64,000 nt of DNA from Longimonas halophila (GTDB lineage: Bacteria > Bacteroidota > Rhodothermia > Rhodothermales > Salinibacteraceae): assembly GCF_002554705.1 (NCBI RefSeq), contig NZ_PDEP01000010.1, positions 1-64,000 on the forward strand, given 5' to 3'. The translations under genes were made by a program, and so were the position numbers. Each line of letters starts with the position of its first letter. Within the stretch, counting starts at the first letter, position 1. Of this stretch, positions 7,584 to 17,728 are shown piece by piece. The notes under the pieces are model-generated. The model made no database searches. It had not been told where the DNA came from and worked only from the letters and a program-made list of their open reading frames with translations.

Positions 7584-10481
7584 ATGAACACATTAGCTAC
7601 ACGGCTCCTGTGCGGGCTTGCGGTGCTACTTTTAGCACCCGGGCTTGTGTTTGCGCAGGAGGGAACCATTAGTGGTACGGTAACAGATGGAGAGACCGGA
7701 GAGGCCCTTCCCGGAGCAAACATCGAAATATCCGAACTCGGAGTCGGTGTTGCTTCTGGAGTCGACGGAACGTATACGCTTGAAGACGTTCCGGTTGGCG
7801 AATATGAGGTTCGAGTCAGCTTCATCGGATACCAAGTGGAACGAACCTCTGTGCAAGTTGAAGCCGGATCGGTTACGGAGTTGGATGTTGAACTGCTTCC
7901 CGACGCCGCTCAGCTCGAAGAGGTCGTCGTAACAGGACTCGGCGTAGAACAGACCCGAGGCGAGGCAAACGTGTCCGTGTCCAGCATTGATGCGGGAGAG
8001 CTTAGCGAAACATCGGAGTTCGAGAACGTAACCGATCTCCTGCAGGGCCGAACCTCCGGGGTTACGATATCTCGTTCGTCTGGCAACGTGGGTGCGGGAC
8101 TGCGCTTCGATGTACGAGGCGGTGTAAGCCTGAACAGCGATGGCCAGCCACTCATCTTTGTTGATGGCACGCGTATCGCACAGGATCCAGCAACTGGATT
8201 TGGCGTCGGGGGCCAGCCAACAGGATCGCCCTTGGCAGACCTTGACCCGAATAATATCGAGTCGATCAACATATTGAAAGGTCCGGCCGCTACGTCGCTG
8301 TATGGCACCGATGGCACCGATGGCGTCGTGCTGATCGAGACGAAGAGCGGACAGCAAGGTCAAGACCTCCAGGTGGGTTATCAAGGCACCCTGGGGTCGG
8401 CGGTAAAACAGAAAGACTATAACGACGAGATTTACCCGACCGCAGACCGCCTCAATGACATTCATCGTAGAGGGGCCATTCAGGGACACCGGGTGAACGT
8501 TTCGGGATCCTTTGAGGACGTCAATTACCGGCTCGCCTACTCGCACCGAGACACGGAAAGCATCTTTCCGACGGGAGAGGGACAGCGCAACAACCTCAAT
8601 GCTAACATCGAGGCACGACCAACTGAGTCGTTTACGGTGAGCAGTCGCTCTACGCTGGCGTTCAATTACTACACCCGCCCCCAATCGGATAACAACATTT
8701 TTGGAGTGCTTGGAGCGCTTGCGCTGGATGCACCGTTTGGTGCTTTCACGGAGCGGGACAGCTCAGCATTCTTCGCGATCGATGACCAGCAGCGAGTCCG
8801 TAAGTTTCAGCAGTCGGTGCAGCTTACCTACAATCCTGAAGCTCTTTCGGGGCTCACGCTTCGCGCTCAGGGCGGAGCCGACATTACGGCCCGCCGCAAT
8901 GACCAGACGTGGCCGAACCAGTACGCAGGTATTTATCCGTCCTCTGGAGGAGAGCGAAATGCGCTCGACTCCGACCGGCGCCGCTTTAACGCTGACCTCA
9001 CAGCCACGTACGATTATGACCTCACGTCTAATGTGAGTGCCACGACGACGGCTGGTAGTCAGCTATTCACGGAGTCGGACCGGTTCGTAAATGCCACGTC
9101 TTCGGAAATCGGAACAGACTTGATTACCGACATTGGCGCAGGCACGCAGCTCGATGCGATCGGCGAGGGGCTTTCGAATGAGCGCAGCGCTGGAATCATC
9201 GGACGCCAGCAGCTCGAATTCCTGGACCGCTACTCGCTTGAGTTCTCCGTCCGCCGCGACTGGTCTACACGCCTCGTTGGCGGAGAAACGGGCTCGTTTA
9301 AGGAGTGGTATCCGGCAGCCCGCGCATCCGCCCAGATTGGCGATTTCCTCCCCGACATCGTGAGCCGCCTCAACGTGCGTGCTTCCTGGGGACAGTCCGG
9401 CTCGCTGCCCAACTTGGTTGACGGCGAACTGGTGCGCCTTAATGGACAGTCCAGTGGCTTTGGAACGGGCGCAACGATTGGTAACGTTGGAAACCCAGAC
9501 CTAAGCCTGGAGCAGGTGAATGAGATTGAAGGAGGCTTCGACCTCGGCATCAATGAGCGGTACTCCTTCTCGTTCACCTACTACCGCCAAAACACGGAAG
9601 ACTCGATCGTAAACTTCCAGGTCGCTCCGTCGACCGGGTTCGGCAACCAGACCGTGCCCCGCAACGTCGGTGAGATCTTTGCACAGGGCATTGAGATGGA
9701 TCTTGGCGTGACGGTGCTGCAGACCGAACAGCACTCGCTCAATCTCAACGCAAACTACAGCTACCGAGACCGAGAAGTGCGCGAACTCGGTGGCGAAACC
9801 ATCTTCGGAGGCTTCCAGCGCAACGTGATTCGGGAAGGTCTCGCACCCTTTAGCTTCTACGGCCCCAGAGTGAACGGAGCGTTGTTTGCTGATGACGGAA
9901 CGTACCTTGGGCCCGACATCGGTGACGAAAACGTTGAGCTTGGGAACCCGGTGCCTGACCACTTCGGTGGATTTGGGCTCTCGGCAACCTTCTTTGAGGA
10001 CCTGCAGATTAATGCGCAGGCCGAGTACCAGTTGGGGCATCAGACATACGGAAGCACAGCGCGCTTCCTGACGCTGATTGGTGCTAACGCGCAGCGGAAT
10101 GAGCTCGCTCAAGAGCTTTCTGGACTCCAGCCCGGCACCGAGGAGTACCGTTCAGTGGCCAATAGCCTGGCTCGAACCAATCCCGGCGCGGGAAGTGGCG
10201 AAATTGACAACTTCCTGCAAGATGCTGACTTCCTGAAGCTCCGCTCCGTTGGCGTGCGGTACGACGCATCCGACCTGCTCAGTTCGGTAACCGGAACGGA
10301 CCAGGTCCGAAGCTTCACGCTTGGGTTTTCGGCATCGAATCTCTTTACGATCACGAGCTACGATATTGGCCCCGACCCGGAAGTCAACTTCAGTGGCTCG
10401 CGAGGTGTGACGCGTGGACAGGACTTTCTCACGCTTCAGAATCCGCGAGAGTACACGTTCACCCTTCAGGTTGGCATCTAA
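7584..10481 (+). CDS. SusC/RagA-type TonB-dependent outer-membrane receptor (copy 1)
   Basis: A 965-residue receptor. The signal peptide is about residues 1-24 (ends LLAPGLVFAQ). A carboxypeptidase-regulatory-like domain follows (GTISGTVTDGETGEALPGAN, GEYEVRVSFIGY), then the plug with the SusC marker (EEVVVTGLG, RFDVRGG, QPLIFVDGTRI, ILKGPAATSLYGTDG). The rest is a 22-strand barrel ending in FTLQVGI. It imports an unknown nutrient through the outer membrane, powered by TonB, with the SusD partner just downstream as lid. No glycosidase or peptidase is next to it, so the substrate cannot be inferred. It is closely related to the receptor at 13272. Confidence 0.95.
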   Translation: MNTLATRLLCGLAVLLLAPGLVFAQEGTISGTVTDGETGEALPGANIEISELGVGVASGVDGTYTLEDVPVGEYEVRVSFIGYQVERTSVQVEAGSVTELDVELLPDAAQLEEVVVTGLGVEQTRGEANVSVSSIDAGELSETSEFENVTDLLQGRTSGVTISRSSGNVGAGLRFDVRGGVSLNSDGQPLIFVDGTRIAQDPATGFGVGGQPTGSPLADLDPNNIESINILKGPAATSLYGTDGTDGVVLIETKSGQQGQDLQVGYQGTLGSAVKQKDYNDEIYPTADRLNDIHRRGAIQGHRVNVSGSFEDVNYRLAYSHRDTESIFPTGEGQRNNLNANIEARPTESFTVSSRSTLAFNYYTRPQSDNNIFGVLGALALDAPFGAFTERDSSAFFAIDDQQRVRKFQQSVQLTYNPEALSGLTLRAQGGADITARRNDQTWPNQYAGIYPSSGGERNALDSDRRRFNADLTATYDYDLTSNVSATTTAGSQLFTESDRFVNATSSEIGTDLITDIGAGTQLDAIGEGLSNERSAGIIGRQQLEFLDRYSLEFSVRRDWSTRLVGGETGSFKEWYPAARASAQIGDFLPDIVSRLNVRASWGQSGSLPNLVDGELVRLNGQSSGFGTGATIGNVGNPDLSLEQVNEIEGGFDLGINERYSFSFTYYRQNTEDSIVNFQVAPSTGFGNQTVPRNVGEIFAQGIEMDLGVTVLQTEQHSLNLNANYSYRDREVRELGGETIFGGFQRNVIREGLAPFSFYGPRVNGALFADDGTYLGPDIGDENVELGNPVPDHFGGFGLSATFFEDLQINAQAEYQLGHQTYGSTARFLTLIGANAQRNELAQELSGLQPGTEEYRSVANSLARTNPGAGSGEIDNFLQDADFLKLRSVGVRYDASDLLSSVTGTDQVRSFTLGFSASNLFTITSYDIGPDPEVNFSGSRGVTRGQDFLTLQNPREYTFTLQVGI

Positions 10482-10492
10482 GTCAACCGCAT

Positions 10493-10521
10493 GGGGAGTG
10501 GGAGAGACAGCCCCACTCCCC
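10493..10521 (+). terminator. Hairpin between susC and susD, copy 1
   Basis: A perfect 10-bp stem (GGGGAGTGGG with CCCACTCCCC) and a 9-base loop start 11 bases after the SusC stop codon, followed by GTTTCCT. It is terminator- or attenuator-like but has only a short T run. It may lower or uncouple SusD expression, or protect the 3' end of the SusC message. The second pair has a hairpin in the same position with a different sequence. Confidence 0.6.
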
Positions 10522-10576
10522 GTTTCCTGATCCACCACTTACCTCCATGTTTTTAACGCATAGCTTGAATTGACCT

Positions 10577-12127
10577 ATGAGTAGTTACCGAACTACACTT
10601 AAACGACTTTCGGCACTCGGTGCCGTTTTAGTCCTCGCTGTGACGTTTGCAGCTTGCGACTCATTTGTTGCAAACGTTGACCAGCCGGTTGACGAGGCGG
10701 GAAGCGATCAGTTTAGTGATCCGGCTGAGGCTGAGTTTCTAATTACAGGGGTCCAAGCCCAGTGGGCTGATTCGCATTCCGGCGTAACGGATCTTGCCGA
10801 CGGACTCTCCGACGAGTTTCGCTTCGGGATCAATGGGGATGCAACCTTCCCGACGTTTGCTCAGCTTGATGCGGGTATCATTGCAGACGATAACAACAGC
10901 ATCACCGGCGCACTGAATGACCTTCAGGAATACCGGTTCTTGGCGGACGACCTGCTTCGTCGTGTGGAAGAAGACGAGCGGTTTGACCTGTCGGATCCGT
11001 CAGCTACGGCTTCGGAAGAACAGGTTCGCCTTGTTGCCAACGTTCACGGCGCAAACGCCCGATACTACCTTGCCACGTACTTTGGGCACCCGGATGACCC
11101 GCGCCGGGGCGGAGCCACAATTGATACCTCCGCGTTCATCCCATCGCCTGAGCTTTACCAGCAGGCTGACGACAAGTACGCTGCGGCCTTGGCAGAGGCA
11201 GAGGCCCTGGAGAGTGGGCTGCAACAGCGCCAGATCCAGTCGGCCCGCGCACGGGCAGCGCTTTATGCTGGAACCCATGACTTCCAAGATTCGGGCGGCT
11301 TCCAGGGGCAAGAAGCGCTTGAAGCGGCAGCTGAGTATGCCCGCCAAGGACTTCAGCAGGGTGAGTCGTGGGACGTAGCCTATGACCTGAATACGGGGAA
11401 TGACTACCACTTTCAGGCCGGAGCCGGACGCCTGCAGCTGGCTGTGCAGGACGGGAATTTCAACCAACTCGCGACGCGCTCTCCAGACCCCTCACAGAGT
11501 TACCGCGTGGCTGACGAAGACACTGGCGAACTGGTGGCCCGAAGCCACATTGAGACGGTTGCCAACAATCCAGACGAGTTGAACCGGATTCCGCTCACAA
11601 TCATCAACAATGGTGGGACAACCCTTGGCGGATTCGGCGCGCTCCCGGAAAACCTGCAGAGCGAGGCTTTGGGAGACGATCTCTTCCCTACGATTTTTGA
11701 TGCCTGGCAGCCCAATGGTGACGCCGATCCTATTGGTGATCTTATTGGCGACGAGGGAGAAGATATCATCGAATGGGGCCAGGGCAAATGGGAGCAGCGC
11801 ACCAACATGCCCTTCGTTAGCTGGCAGGAGCTTTTCCTGATCCGTGCCGAGCTCGAACTGCGCGGCTTTGATGCGGGGGGCGAGTCAGCCCTTGCGCTGG
11901 TAAACACCGTCCGGGACAGCTACGGACTCAGCAGCCTCAGCGATATCGATCTGGAGCGGCTCGCTGTTGAGCGGGACCGTACGCTGTTCGCCACGGGCCA
12001 CCGTCTTCCCGACCAGCGCCGAATGGATGTGGTCGAGTGGCACCTGAAGGATCAGGTGGGCGGCCAGCAGACGGCGCAGTGGTTGCAGCTCACACGAGCT
12101 GAGACGGAGCCGAACCCGAACTTCTAA
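10577..12127 (+). CDS. SusD/RagB-type nutrient-binding lipoprotein (copy 1)
   Basis: A 516-residue lipoprotein with a signal-peptidase-II site (AVTFAAC, Cys27), followed by the helical TPR-like SusD fold. It contains ARYYLATYFG, the C-terminal block MPFVSWQELFLIRAELELRG, and a 'DRTLFATGHRLPDQRRMD' segment typical of this class. It should sit on the cell surface as the lid of the SusC channel encoded 95 bases upstream. It is clearly related to the SusD at 16256 (same VDEAGSD/IDSAGSE opening after the lipid anchor). Confidence 0.93.
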   Translation: MSSYRTTLKRLSALGAVLVLAVTFAACDSFVANVDQPVDEAGSDQFSDPAEAEFLITGVQAQWADSHSGVTDLADGLSDEFRFGINGDATFPTFAQLDAGIIADDNNSITGALNDLQEYRFLADDLLRRVEEDERFDLSDPSATASEEQVRLVANVHGANARYYLATYFGHPDDPRRGGATIDTSAFIPSPELYQQADDKYAAALAEAEALESGLQQRQIQSARARAALYAGTHDFQDSGGFQGQEALEAAAEYARQGLQQGESWDVAYDLNTGNDYHFQAGAGRLQLAVQDGNFNQLATRSPDPSQSYRVADEDTGELVARSHIETVANNPDELNRIPLTIINNGGTTLGGFGALPENLQSEALGDDLFPTIFDAWQPNGDADPIGDLIGDEGEDIIEWGQGKWEQRTNMPFVSWQELFLIRAELELRGFDAGGESALALVNTVRDSYGLSSLSDIDLERLAVERDRTLFATGHRLPDQRRMDVVEWHLKDQVGGQQTAQWLQLTRAETEPNPNF

Positions 12128-12160
12128 CCACAGACTGACGCATACGCACCACGTATCGCA

Positions 12161-12202
12161 GCAGGGCGGCCTCCACTATTTAGGAGGTCGCCCTGCTTTT
12201 TT
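12161..12202 (+). terminator. Rho-independent terminator after SusC-SusD pair 1
   Basis: A 14-bp stem (GCAGGGCGGCCTCC with GGAGGTCGCCCTGC, one G-T wobble), a short loop and TTTTTT. It is a textbook intrinsic terminator, 33 bases after the SusD stop. Confidence 0.92.
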
Positions 12203-13271
12203 GTTGGCTATCCTGGCCTAAGCCAGAGAACTTGCTCCGAACGCTTCCGGCGCGGATGTCTCCGGCAGGGCTGACGGGAGCGAAGGGGGGACCGTTCACC
12301 CCAGGAAAGATTATTATTGGGAGAGCGGGGCTGGAATGGCACCAAATCCGGTTGCAACATTACGGTGACGACATATGCAGTTGGGCCTCACCCTCGTTAT
12401 CGTGTCGCGGAGTTCTGCCTCCTTCAGGAGCACGACAAGCATGACCTGCGGATGAGGGCTGCAGCGATCACTAACCTTCTAATCACTACTGAAGATAAGC
12501 AACCGTATCCCAAAAAAAGAATTGAGCGTGAACTAAATGCTTGGTAAACGTGAAAGCATGTATACGCCCCCCTTAGTCTAAGAGTAGACTCGCACCAATC
12601 CTTGACAACGAGTGCATTGCTTCTTAGCATGAGGGTCACATGTGCACAACACTACGATTACATCAAAGTATTGTGCTTGTGATTTTACAGGAAACGCAAG
12701 TTGCTGTAAGTAGTAGTTGGTTTTTCCTGTAACGAGATACATGTGCACTGCAACGTACATAGTACCGGCATCAGACTTATTTCCTGTTGAAGCTATACTG
12801 GCTTACGAGCAGGAGGCTACATCGGTCAGTGCTGGTACGTCACTACACATAATCGCTTCAGTCAAAGCACAGTCTGCTATGTCGTGTGTCTGCGTACTGA
12901 AGCACCGTGTGTGACGTTGTGCACGATATTGTGATAGGGGGCTGATCCGGTTTCCTACCACCAAGGATGGCAAGCTGCAAACGGTAATTGGTTGTGTCCT
13001 CGTGATGCATGATGGCTTGAGTGATGGCTGCATGTGCGTTGCGAGACACATATTCCCCCAATTATCGTAAGCGGCGCGGCCGTCGCGATACACCCCCGGA
13101 TGTTACTAAAGAAAGCCCCACGTGCTTGCACAGGAGGCATCAGGTGATCAGAATAAGCCCTGGCATTTTTGCCCCGGCGTTCTGTAGGGCCTGCGAATCT
13201 TGTGTTTGTATCCCGCAGCGTCAACGGCTGCGTATCCATCGTTTTTCGGTTAGATAGAGGATTTTTACATC
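12203..13271. other. 1-kb AT-richer spacer between the two SusC-SusD pairs
   Basis: No convincing gene. It contains a 10-bp inverted repeat (TTACAGGAAA at 12685-12694 with TTTCCTGTAA at 12723-12732) and a nearby direct repeat of ACATGTGCAC at about 12639 and 12738. These could be regulator sites for the downstream receptor, but nothing in the sequence proves it. One 76-codon frame at 12317-12547 is discussed under rejected items. Confidence 0.4.
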
Positions 13272-16142
13272 ATGAAAAAAATAGTTACAAGGCTCCTGTG
13301 CGGGTTTGCAGTGCTTTTATTGGCACCCGGGCTCGTGTTTGCACAGGATGGAACCATCACCGGTACGGTGACGGACGGTGAAACAGACGAACCGCTCCCC
13401 GGCGCCACGGTGCAGATTCCATCCATTGGTGTTGGTGCTGCTACCGATGCTAACGGAGAATATACAGTTAGCGTTGAACCCGGTACCTACACGCTTTCGG
13501 TTACCTTCGTAGGGTACAGCCCCATTGAACGCGATGTAGAAGTAACTGCCGGAGAGACGGTCACCGCCGACTTTACGCTCGAAGTGTCTGCTGAGCAACT
13601 GGGTCAGGTTACGGTTACCGGTCTTGGCCTCAGCCAGGATCGAAGCCGCAGTCAGGTTTCGGTGGGACGTGTTAACGCCGACGATATCGCTGAAAATGCC
13701 AGCTTCGACAATGTGTCGCAGCTGATTAGCGGTAACGTTGCAGGCGTAAGCGCCAGTGCCTCCTCCGGAAATATCGGAAGCGGCATTCGCTTTAACATTC
13801 GTGGCGGTGGCGGACTGGGCGGCGACGGCCAGCCTGCGATCTACATTGATGGTACGCGTGTCGACAATCAAGAGGTTGTTGGGTTTGGAGCAGGGGGGCA
13901 GGGCACTTCGCCACTGGCCGACCTCAACCCGTCCGACATTGCCAACATCGACATCATTCGTGGACCTGCTGGCGCGGCGATCTACGGAACGGATGGCTCG
14001 AACGGCGTGGTGCTCATCACAACCAAGACGGGCTCCTTCTCGAACGAACCGACTGTCAACGTTGAGTACCGTGGTACCGCCGGATGGAGTGAGCAGAACC
14101 GTGAGTACTCCGACCGTAACCATGTGACGGCAGATGATGCGAATGCGCTCTTTGAAACAGGGGCACTGCAGGATCATCAAGTGGCTGTTTCCGGTGGTGC
14201 AGAGTTTGCGCGCTTCTATGCGTCCATCAACCACCGTATTAACGAAGGCGCCATCGCGAATAACGAAGGAGAGCGCACGAACATGCGGGCCAACTTCGAA
14301 GCGTTCCCGAGCGATGACTTCTCGATCCGGGCCAGCACAGGCTACACGCTGAATGCCCTCCAACGTCCCGATAACGATAATAACGTGCAGGGATGGCTCG
14401 GAAATACGTTGTTGCTTCCCGTGTCTTACAACTTTACCGACAGTCTGGCCATTGCGAATCTGAACGATGTGCAGAAAGTGAACCGCTTCAACGGTTCGCT
14501 GCGTGCTACGTGGTCACCGATTGAAAATCTGTCGCTGCAGGCGACAGGTGGATTCGATAGCTCGGCACGCCGCCAGGATCGCACCCGTCCGCCCGGGTTC
14601 GTATACTCTGGTATCGGCACCGATGGTGAGCGCAATATCTTCATTCGTCAGAATGACAACTACAACTTCGATGCCCAGGCCACCTATAGCTACGGTATTG
14701 TGCCGGACCTGCAAGCGACGACGCTTGTTGGCGGGCAGTACACCGACGTCACGCGTCGTACATCGTTCAGTACGACACGCGGATTCGGGAACCAGTTGAT
14801 CACCGACATTGGTGCGGGTGATGAGCTCTTCGACATTGGAGAGGGGCTCACGAATGTACGTAGCAGCGGTCTCTTCGTACAGCAAGAGCTTGTGTACGAT
14901 GATACGTATACGCTAACGGGTATGCTGCGTCGCGATGTGTCGACTGCGCTCGGTGCCAACGTTTCGGACGTGTTCTACCCGAGTGTGACCGGTTCGGTGA
15001 CGCTCTCGAACTTCGACTTTGTGCCCAGCACGTTGAGCTACCTGGCTGTGCGTGCGGCCTACGGCGAAACCGGTCAACTTCCCGGTGTGCTGGATGGCGA
15101 ACCGCTGCGCTTTGCTGCCACGGTAGCCGACTTTGGTGCAGGTGCGTCAATTAGTACTGTTGGGAACCCGGACATTGTACCGGAACGGGTGCGCGAAATG
15201 GAACTCGGCATTGATGCCGACTTTCAGGACCGGTACTCCTTCCAGGGAACGTACTGGTACAATTGGGCCAATGACTCAATCATTGATGCCCCGCTGGCAT
15301 CCTCCACAGGCTTTGGCTTCCAGGCGCTTCCTTCAAACGTAGGAAGCATTGAAAGCCAGGGTGTGGAACTGACGCTGGGTCTTACACCGATCCTTTCGGA
15401 AACGGCTCGCGTCGACCTGAACGTGACGTATGGCTACCAGTGGACGGAAGTCCAGGATCTGGGACCGAACCGCGAAGAGATCTTTGGCGGATTCAACGCC
15501 AATGTTCTTAAGCCGGGACTACCCCGTCAGGCCTTCTTCCTGCCTCCCATTGTGGGCGCCCGCTTCAACGACGACGGCGAGTACCTGGGGCCGGAAGTTG
15601 GGGAGCGTCAAGAGCTTGGTCAGCCGATTCCGAAGCACTCCGGCGGCGTTCGCCTCAACGCGACGCTGTTCCAAAACCTGAGTCTTAGCGCGTTCGCTGA
15701 ATACGCTACAGGACATCAGGTGCTGAATAGCACCGCAGGATTTGGCGCCGGTACGGGTGGCTATCCGATCCGAAATGAGCTTGCAGCTCAGTTGGATCAG
15801 CTTACGCCGGGCTCGGCTGAGTACATCGACGTAGCTGAACGCTACGCTCGTACGAACACGAACTTCGATGCGAACTTCCTCGAAGACGCCGACTGGCTCA
15901 AGCTGCGCGAAGTCTCGATCCGCTACAACTTCACGGAGTTGCTGCAGAACGCTACAGGCACCACGCCCATCAACAACTTTACGGTGGGACTCGCAGGCCG
16001 CAATCTGTTCACGTTCACCAAGTACTCGGGTCCTGACCCTGAGGTGAACTTTGACGGATCGCGTGGCCTGATTCGTGGCCAAGACTTCCTGACGCTGCCA
16101 CAGTCGCGTCAATTCCAGGTGAGTGTCACGCTTGGCTTCTAA
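13272..16142 (+). CDS. SusC/RagA-type TonB-dependent outer-membrane receptor (copy 2)
   Basis: A 956-residue receptor with the same layout as copy 1. The signal peptide (TRLLCGFAVLLLAPGLVFAQ) is almost the same as in copy 1. Then come a regulatory-like domain (GTITGTVTDGETDEPLPGAT), the plug (QVTVTGLGLSQDRSRSQ, RFNIRGGGG, QPAIYIDGTRV, IIRGPAGAAIYGTDGSNG) and a barrel ending in SVTLGF. The first ~40 codons are also nearly identical at DNA level, so the pairs arose by tandem duplication and then diverged. The substrate is unknown. Confidence 0.95.
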   Translation: MKKIVTRLLCGFAVLLLAPGLVFAQDGTITGTVTDGETDEPLPGATVQIPSIGVGAATDANGEYTVSVEPGTYTLSVTFVGYSPIERDVEVTAGETVTADFTLEVSAEQLGQVTVTGLGLSQDRSRSQVSVGRVNADDIAENASFDNVSQLISGNVAGVSASASSGNIGSGIRFNIRGGGGLGGDGQPAIYIDGTRVDNQEVVGFGAGGQGTSPLADLNPSDIANIDIIRGPAGAAIYGTDGSNGVVLITTKTGSFSNEPTVNVEYRGTAGWSEQNREYSDRNHVTADDANALFETGALQDHQVAVSGGAEFARFYASINHRINEGAIANNEGERTNMRANFEAFPSDDFSIRASTGYTLNALQRPDNDNNVQGWLGNTLLLPVSYNFTDSLAIANLNDVQKVNRFNGSLRATWSPIENLSLQATGGFDSSARRQDRTRPPGFVYSGIGTDGERNIFIRQNDNYNFDAQATYSYGIVPDLQATTLVGGQYTDVTRRTSFSTTRGFGNQLITDIGAGDELFDIGEGLTNVRSSGLFVQQELVYDDTYTLTGMLRRDVSTALGANVSDVFYPSVTGSVTLSNFDFVPSTLSYLAVRAAYGETGQLPGVLDGEPLRFAATVADFGAGASISTVGNPDIVPERVREMELGIDADFQDRYSFQGTYWYNWANDSIIDAPLASSTGFGFQALPSNVGSIESQGVELTLGLTPILSETARVDLNVTYGYQWTEVQDLGPNREEIFGGFNANVLKPGLPRQAFFLPPIVGARFNDDGEYLGPEVGERQELGQPIPKHSGGVRLNATLFQNLSLSAFAEYATGHQVLNSTAGFGAGTGGYPIRNELAAQLDQLTPGSAEYIDVAERYARTNTNFDANFLEDADWLKLREVSIRYNFTELLQNATGTTPINNFTVGLAGRNLFTFTKYSGPDPEVNFDGSRGLIRGQDFLTLPQSRQFQVSVTLGF

Positions 16143-16180
16143 AGAGCTTCTACCCTGAAGCCTAAATCTGATGAGCGAAT

Positions 16181-16209
16181 CCGGTGCCGTACAACCGGTA
16201 CGGCACCGG
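16181..16209 (+). terminator. Hairpin between susC and susD, copy 2
   Basis: A perfect 12-bp stem (CCGGTGCCGTAC with GTACGGCACCGG) and a 5-base loop, 38 bases after the SusC stop and 46 bases before the SusD start. No T-run follows, so it is more likely an RNA-stability or processing element than a terminator. Equivalent in position to the hairpin in pair 1. Confidence 0.6.
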
Positions 16210-16255
16210 CGCTTGTCGACTGACCAAGCATTCCTCTGTATCAACCGATTTGGAT

Positions 16256-17728
16256 ATGAAACGTATACGACTACTCTCTTTCCTTGCAGCCTTTGTGTTG
16301 CTTGCAAGCCTCACCGCTTGCGACTCCATCGTGGAGGATACCACAGACCCGATTGACAGCGCAGGTAGTGAGGCGCTGAGCAGCCCTGATCAGGTCGAGT
16401 TCCTCATCAATGGCATCCGCGCACGGGGCAACAACGTGCAGGAAAACGTTACGGTGCAAGCCAGCCTGATGTCTGATCAGTTCATCTTTGGCGGAGCCAA
16501 TGGCGGGGGCGCTACGTTCCCGACATTCCGCGATCTGATGCAGGCGTTTCCGGCAGCCACCAACCCACTGAATAACAACTCAGTGGACGGTACGCAGAGC
16601 CACCTGGGCCAGTACCGCTTTCTCGCTGATGACCTGCTTCGCCGAGTCGAAGAGCTTGGCGCAGACGCCTTTGGCGGTACCGACGATCCACGCTGGGTCA
16701 ATGCAAATTTTGCTGGCAACTTTCACGGCGGCCTTGCGCGCTACTACTGGGCGACCTACTTCGGCGAAACGCAGCGTAGCGGTGGGGGCGTAATTTCGGA
16801 CCTCGAGAGCCCCGCTGATCCGGAGCGCTCTGAGTTTATTCCGTCAGATGAGATGTACAACCTGGCGATTCAGAAACTTGATGCCGCGCTTCCGTTTGCA
16901 TCCGAGTATCAGACCAAAGTCATCAACTCGGTGAAAGCACGCATTGCGCTTTTCCGGAATAACCCTGGTCAGGCAGCTACGCTTGCCGAAAGCGGCCTGG
17001 CACCGGGCGATGCCGCGTTCCAGAATCAGTATCTTGATCGTTCTGGAAACCAGGCCAACAACTGGCATACGGAAGGCGGTGTCGGACGCGCACAGACCGT
17101 GCCGGCGCCCCGGTTCTTCTATAGCCCTGACTATCTGAATGAAGACTACGAAGCAGCCGAGTCCGGCCGGATTCCGCTGCTCGATCCTGATGTCGTGGGC
17201 TACACGATTGACTCTGGTAACGTAGAAACAGATGATGACGGGAACCTCATTCTCGCGAATCGGGATGCTGAACATCCGCTCCGCTTCCCGGTGAATCTCT
17301 CCGATGGAGACGCGCCTGTGCTTCCTATGCAGGGACGCTACCCTACTCGGGGAGCCAACATCGACTTCATCACCTGGCAGGAGATGAATCTGATTCAGGC
17401 TGAAGCGATCGAGCGCGGTGCAGCCTCGGGCGATCCGCTCGCACTCGTAAACGAAGTGCGCGAATCGCACGGCATTTCGGCACTGGAGTCCGCCGACTAT
17501 GACGGCATGAACACCATCTTCACCGAGCGCGATAAAGAGATGTTCACAACGGGCATCCGTCTGGTCGATCAGCGCCGAGCTACCGAAAACGGGCTCAATG
17601 CTGACGGGCTTGATCTGGACACGCACGGATGGCATCTCGAAAACGCAGATGAACTGCTCTGGTGGTATCTGCCGATCACGCTCGCCGAGCGCAACAACAA
17701 CCCGAACCTGCCTACGGAGCTGCCCTAA
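16256..17728 (+). CDS. SusD/RagB-type nutrient-binding lipoprotein (copy 2)
   Basis: A 490-residue lipoprotein: signal peptide MKRIRLLSFLAAFVLLASL, lipobox LTAC (Cys22), then the SusD fold (LARYYWATYFG, NIDFITWQEMNLIQAEAIER, TTGIRLVDQRRA). The ATG at 16256 is chosen because it gives a proper lipoprotein signal. A GTG 24 codons upstream would begin inside the intercistronic hairpin. It works as the surface lid of the receptor encoded upstream. Confidence 0.93.
   Translation: MKRIRLLSFLAAFVLLASLTACDSIVEDTTDPIDSAGSEALSSPDQVEFLINGIRARGNNVQENVTVQASLMSDQFIFGGANGGGATFPTFRDLMQAFPAATNPLNNNSVDGTQSHLGQYRFLADDLLRRVEELGADAFGGTDDPRWVNANFAGNFHGGLARYYWATYFGETQRSGGGVISDLESPADPERSEFIPSDEMYNLAIQKLDAALPFASEYQTKVINSVKARIALFRNNPGQAATLAESGLAPGDAAFQNQYLDRSGNQANNWHTEGGVGRAQTVPAPRFFYSPDYLNEDYEAAESGRIPLLDPDVVGYTIDSGNVETDDDGNLILANRDAEHPLRFPVNLSDGDAPVLPMQGRYPTRGANIDFITWQEMNLIQAEAIERGAASGDPLALVNEVRESHGISALESADYDGMNTIFTERDKEMFTTGIRLVDQRRATENGLNADGLDLDTHGWHLENADELLWWYLPITLAERNNNPNLPTELP

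Noticed and set aside
12317..12547. 76-codon plus-strand frame in the spacer between the SusC-SusD pairs
   Set aside because: Short, starts within no clear context, and matches no motif that I recognise. Could be a remnant, but nothing supports it.
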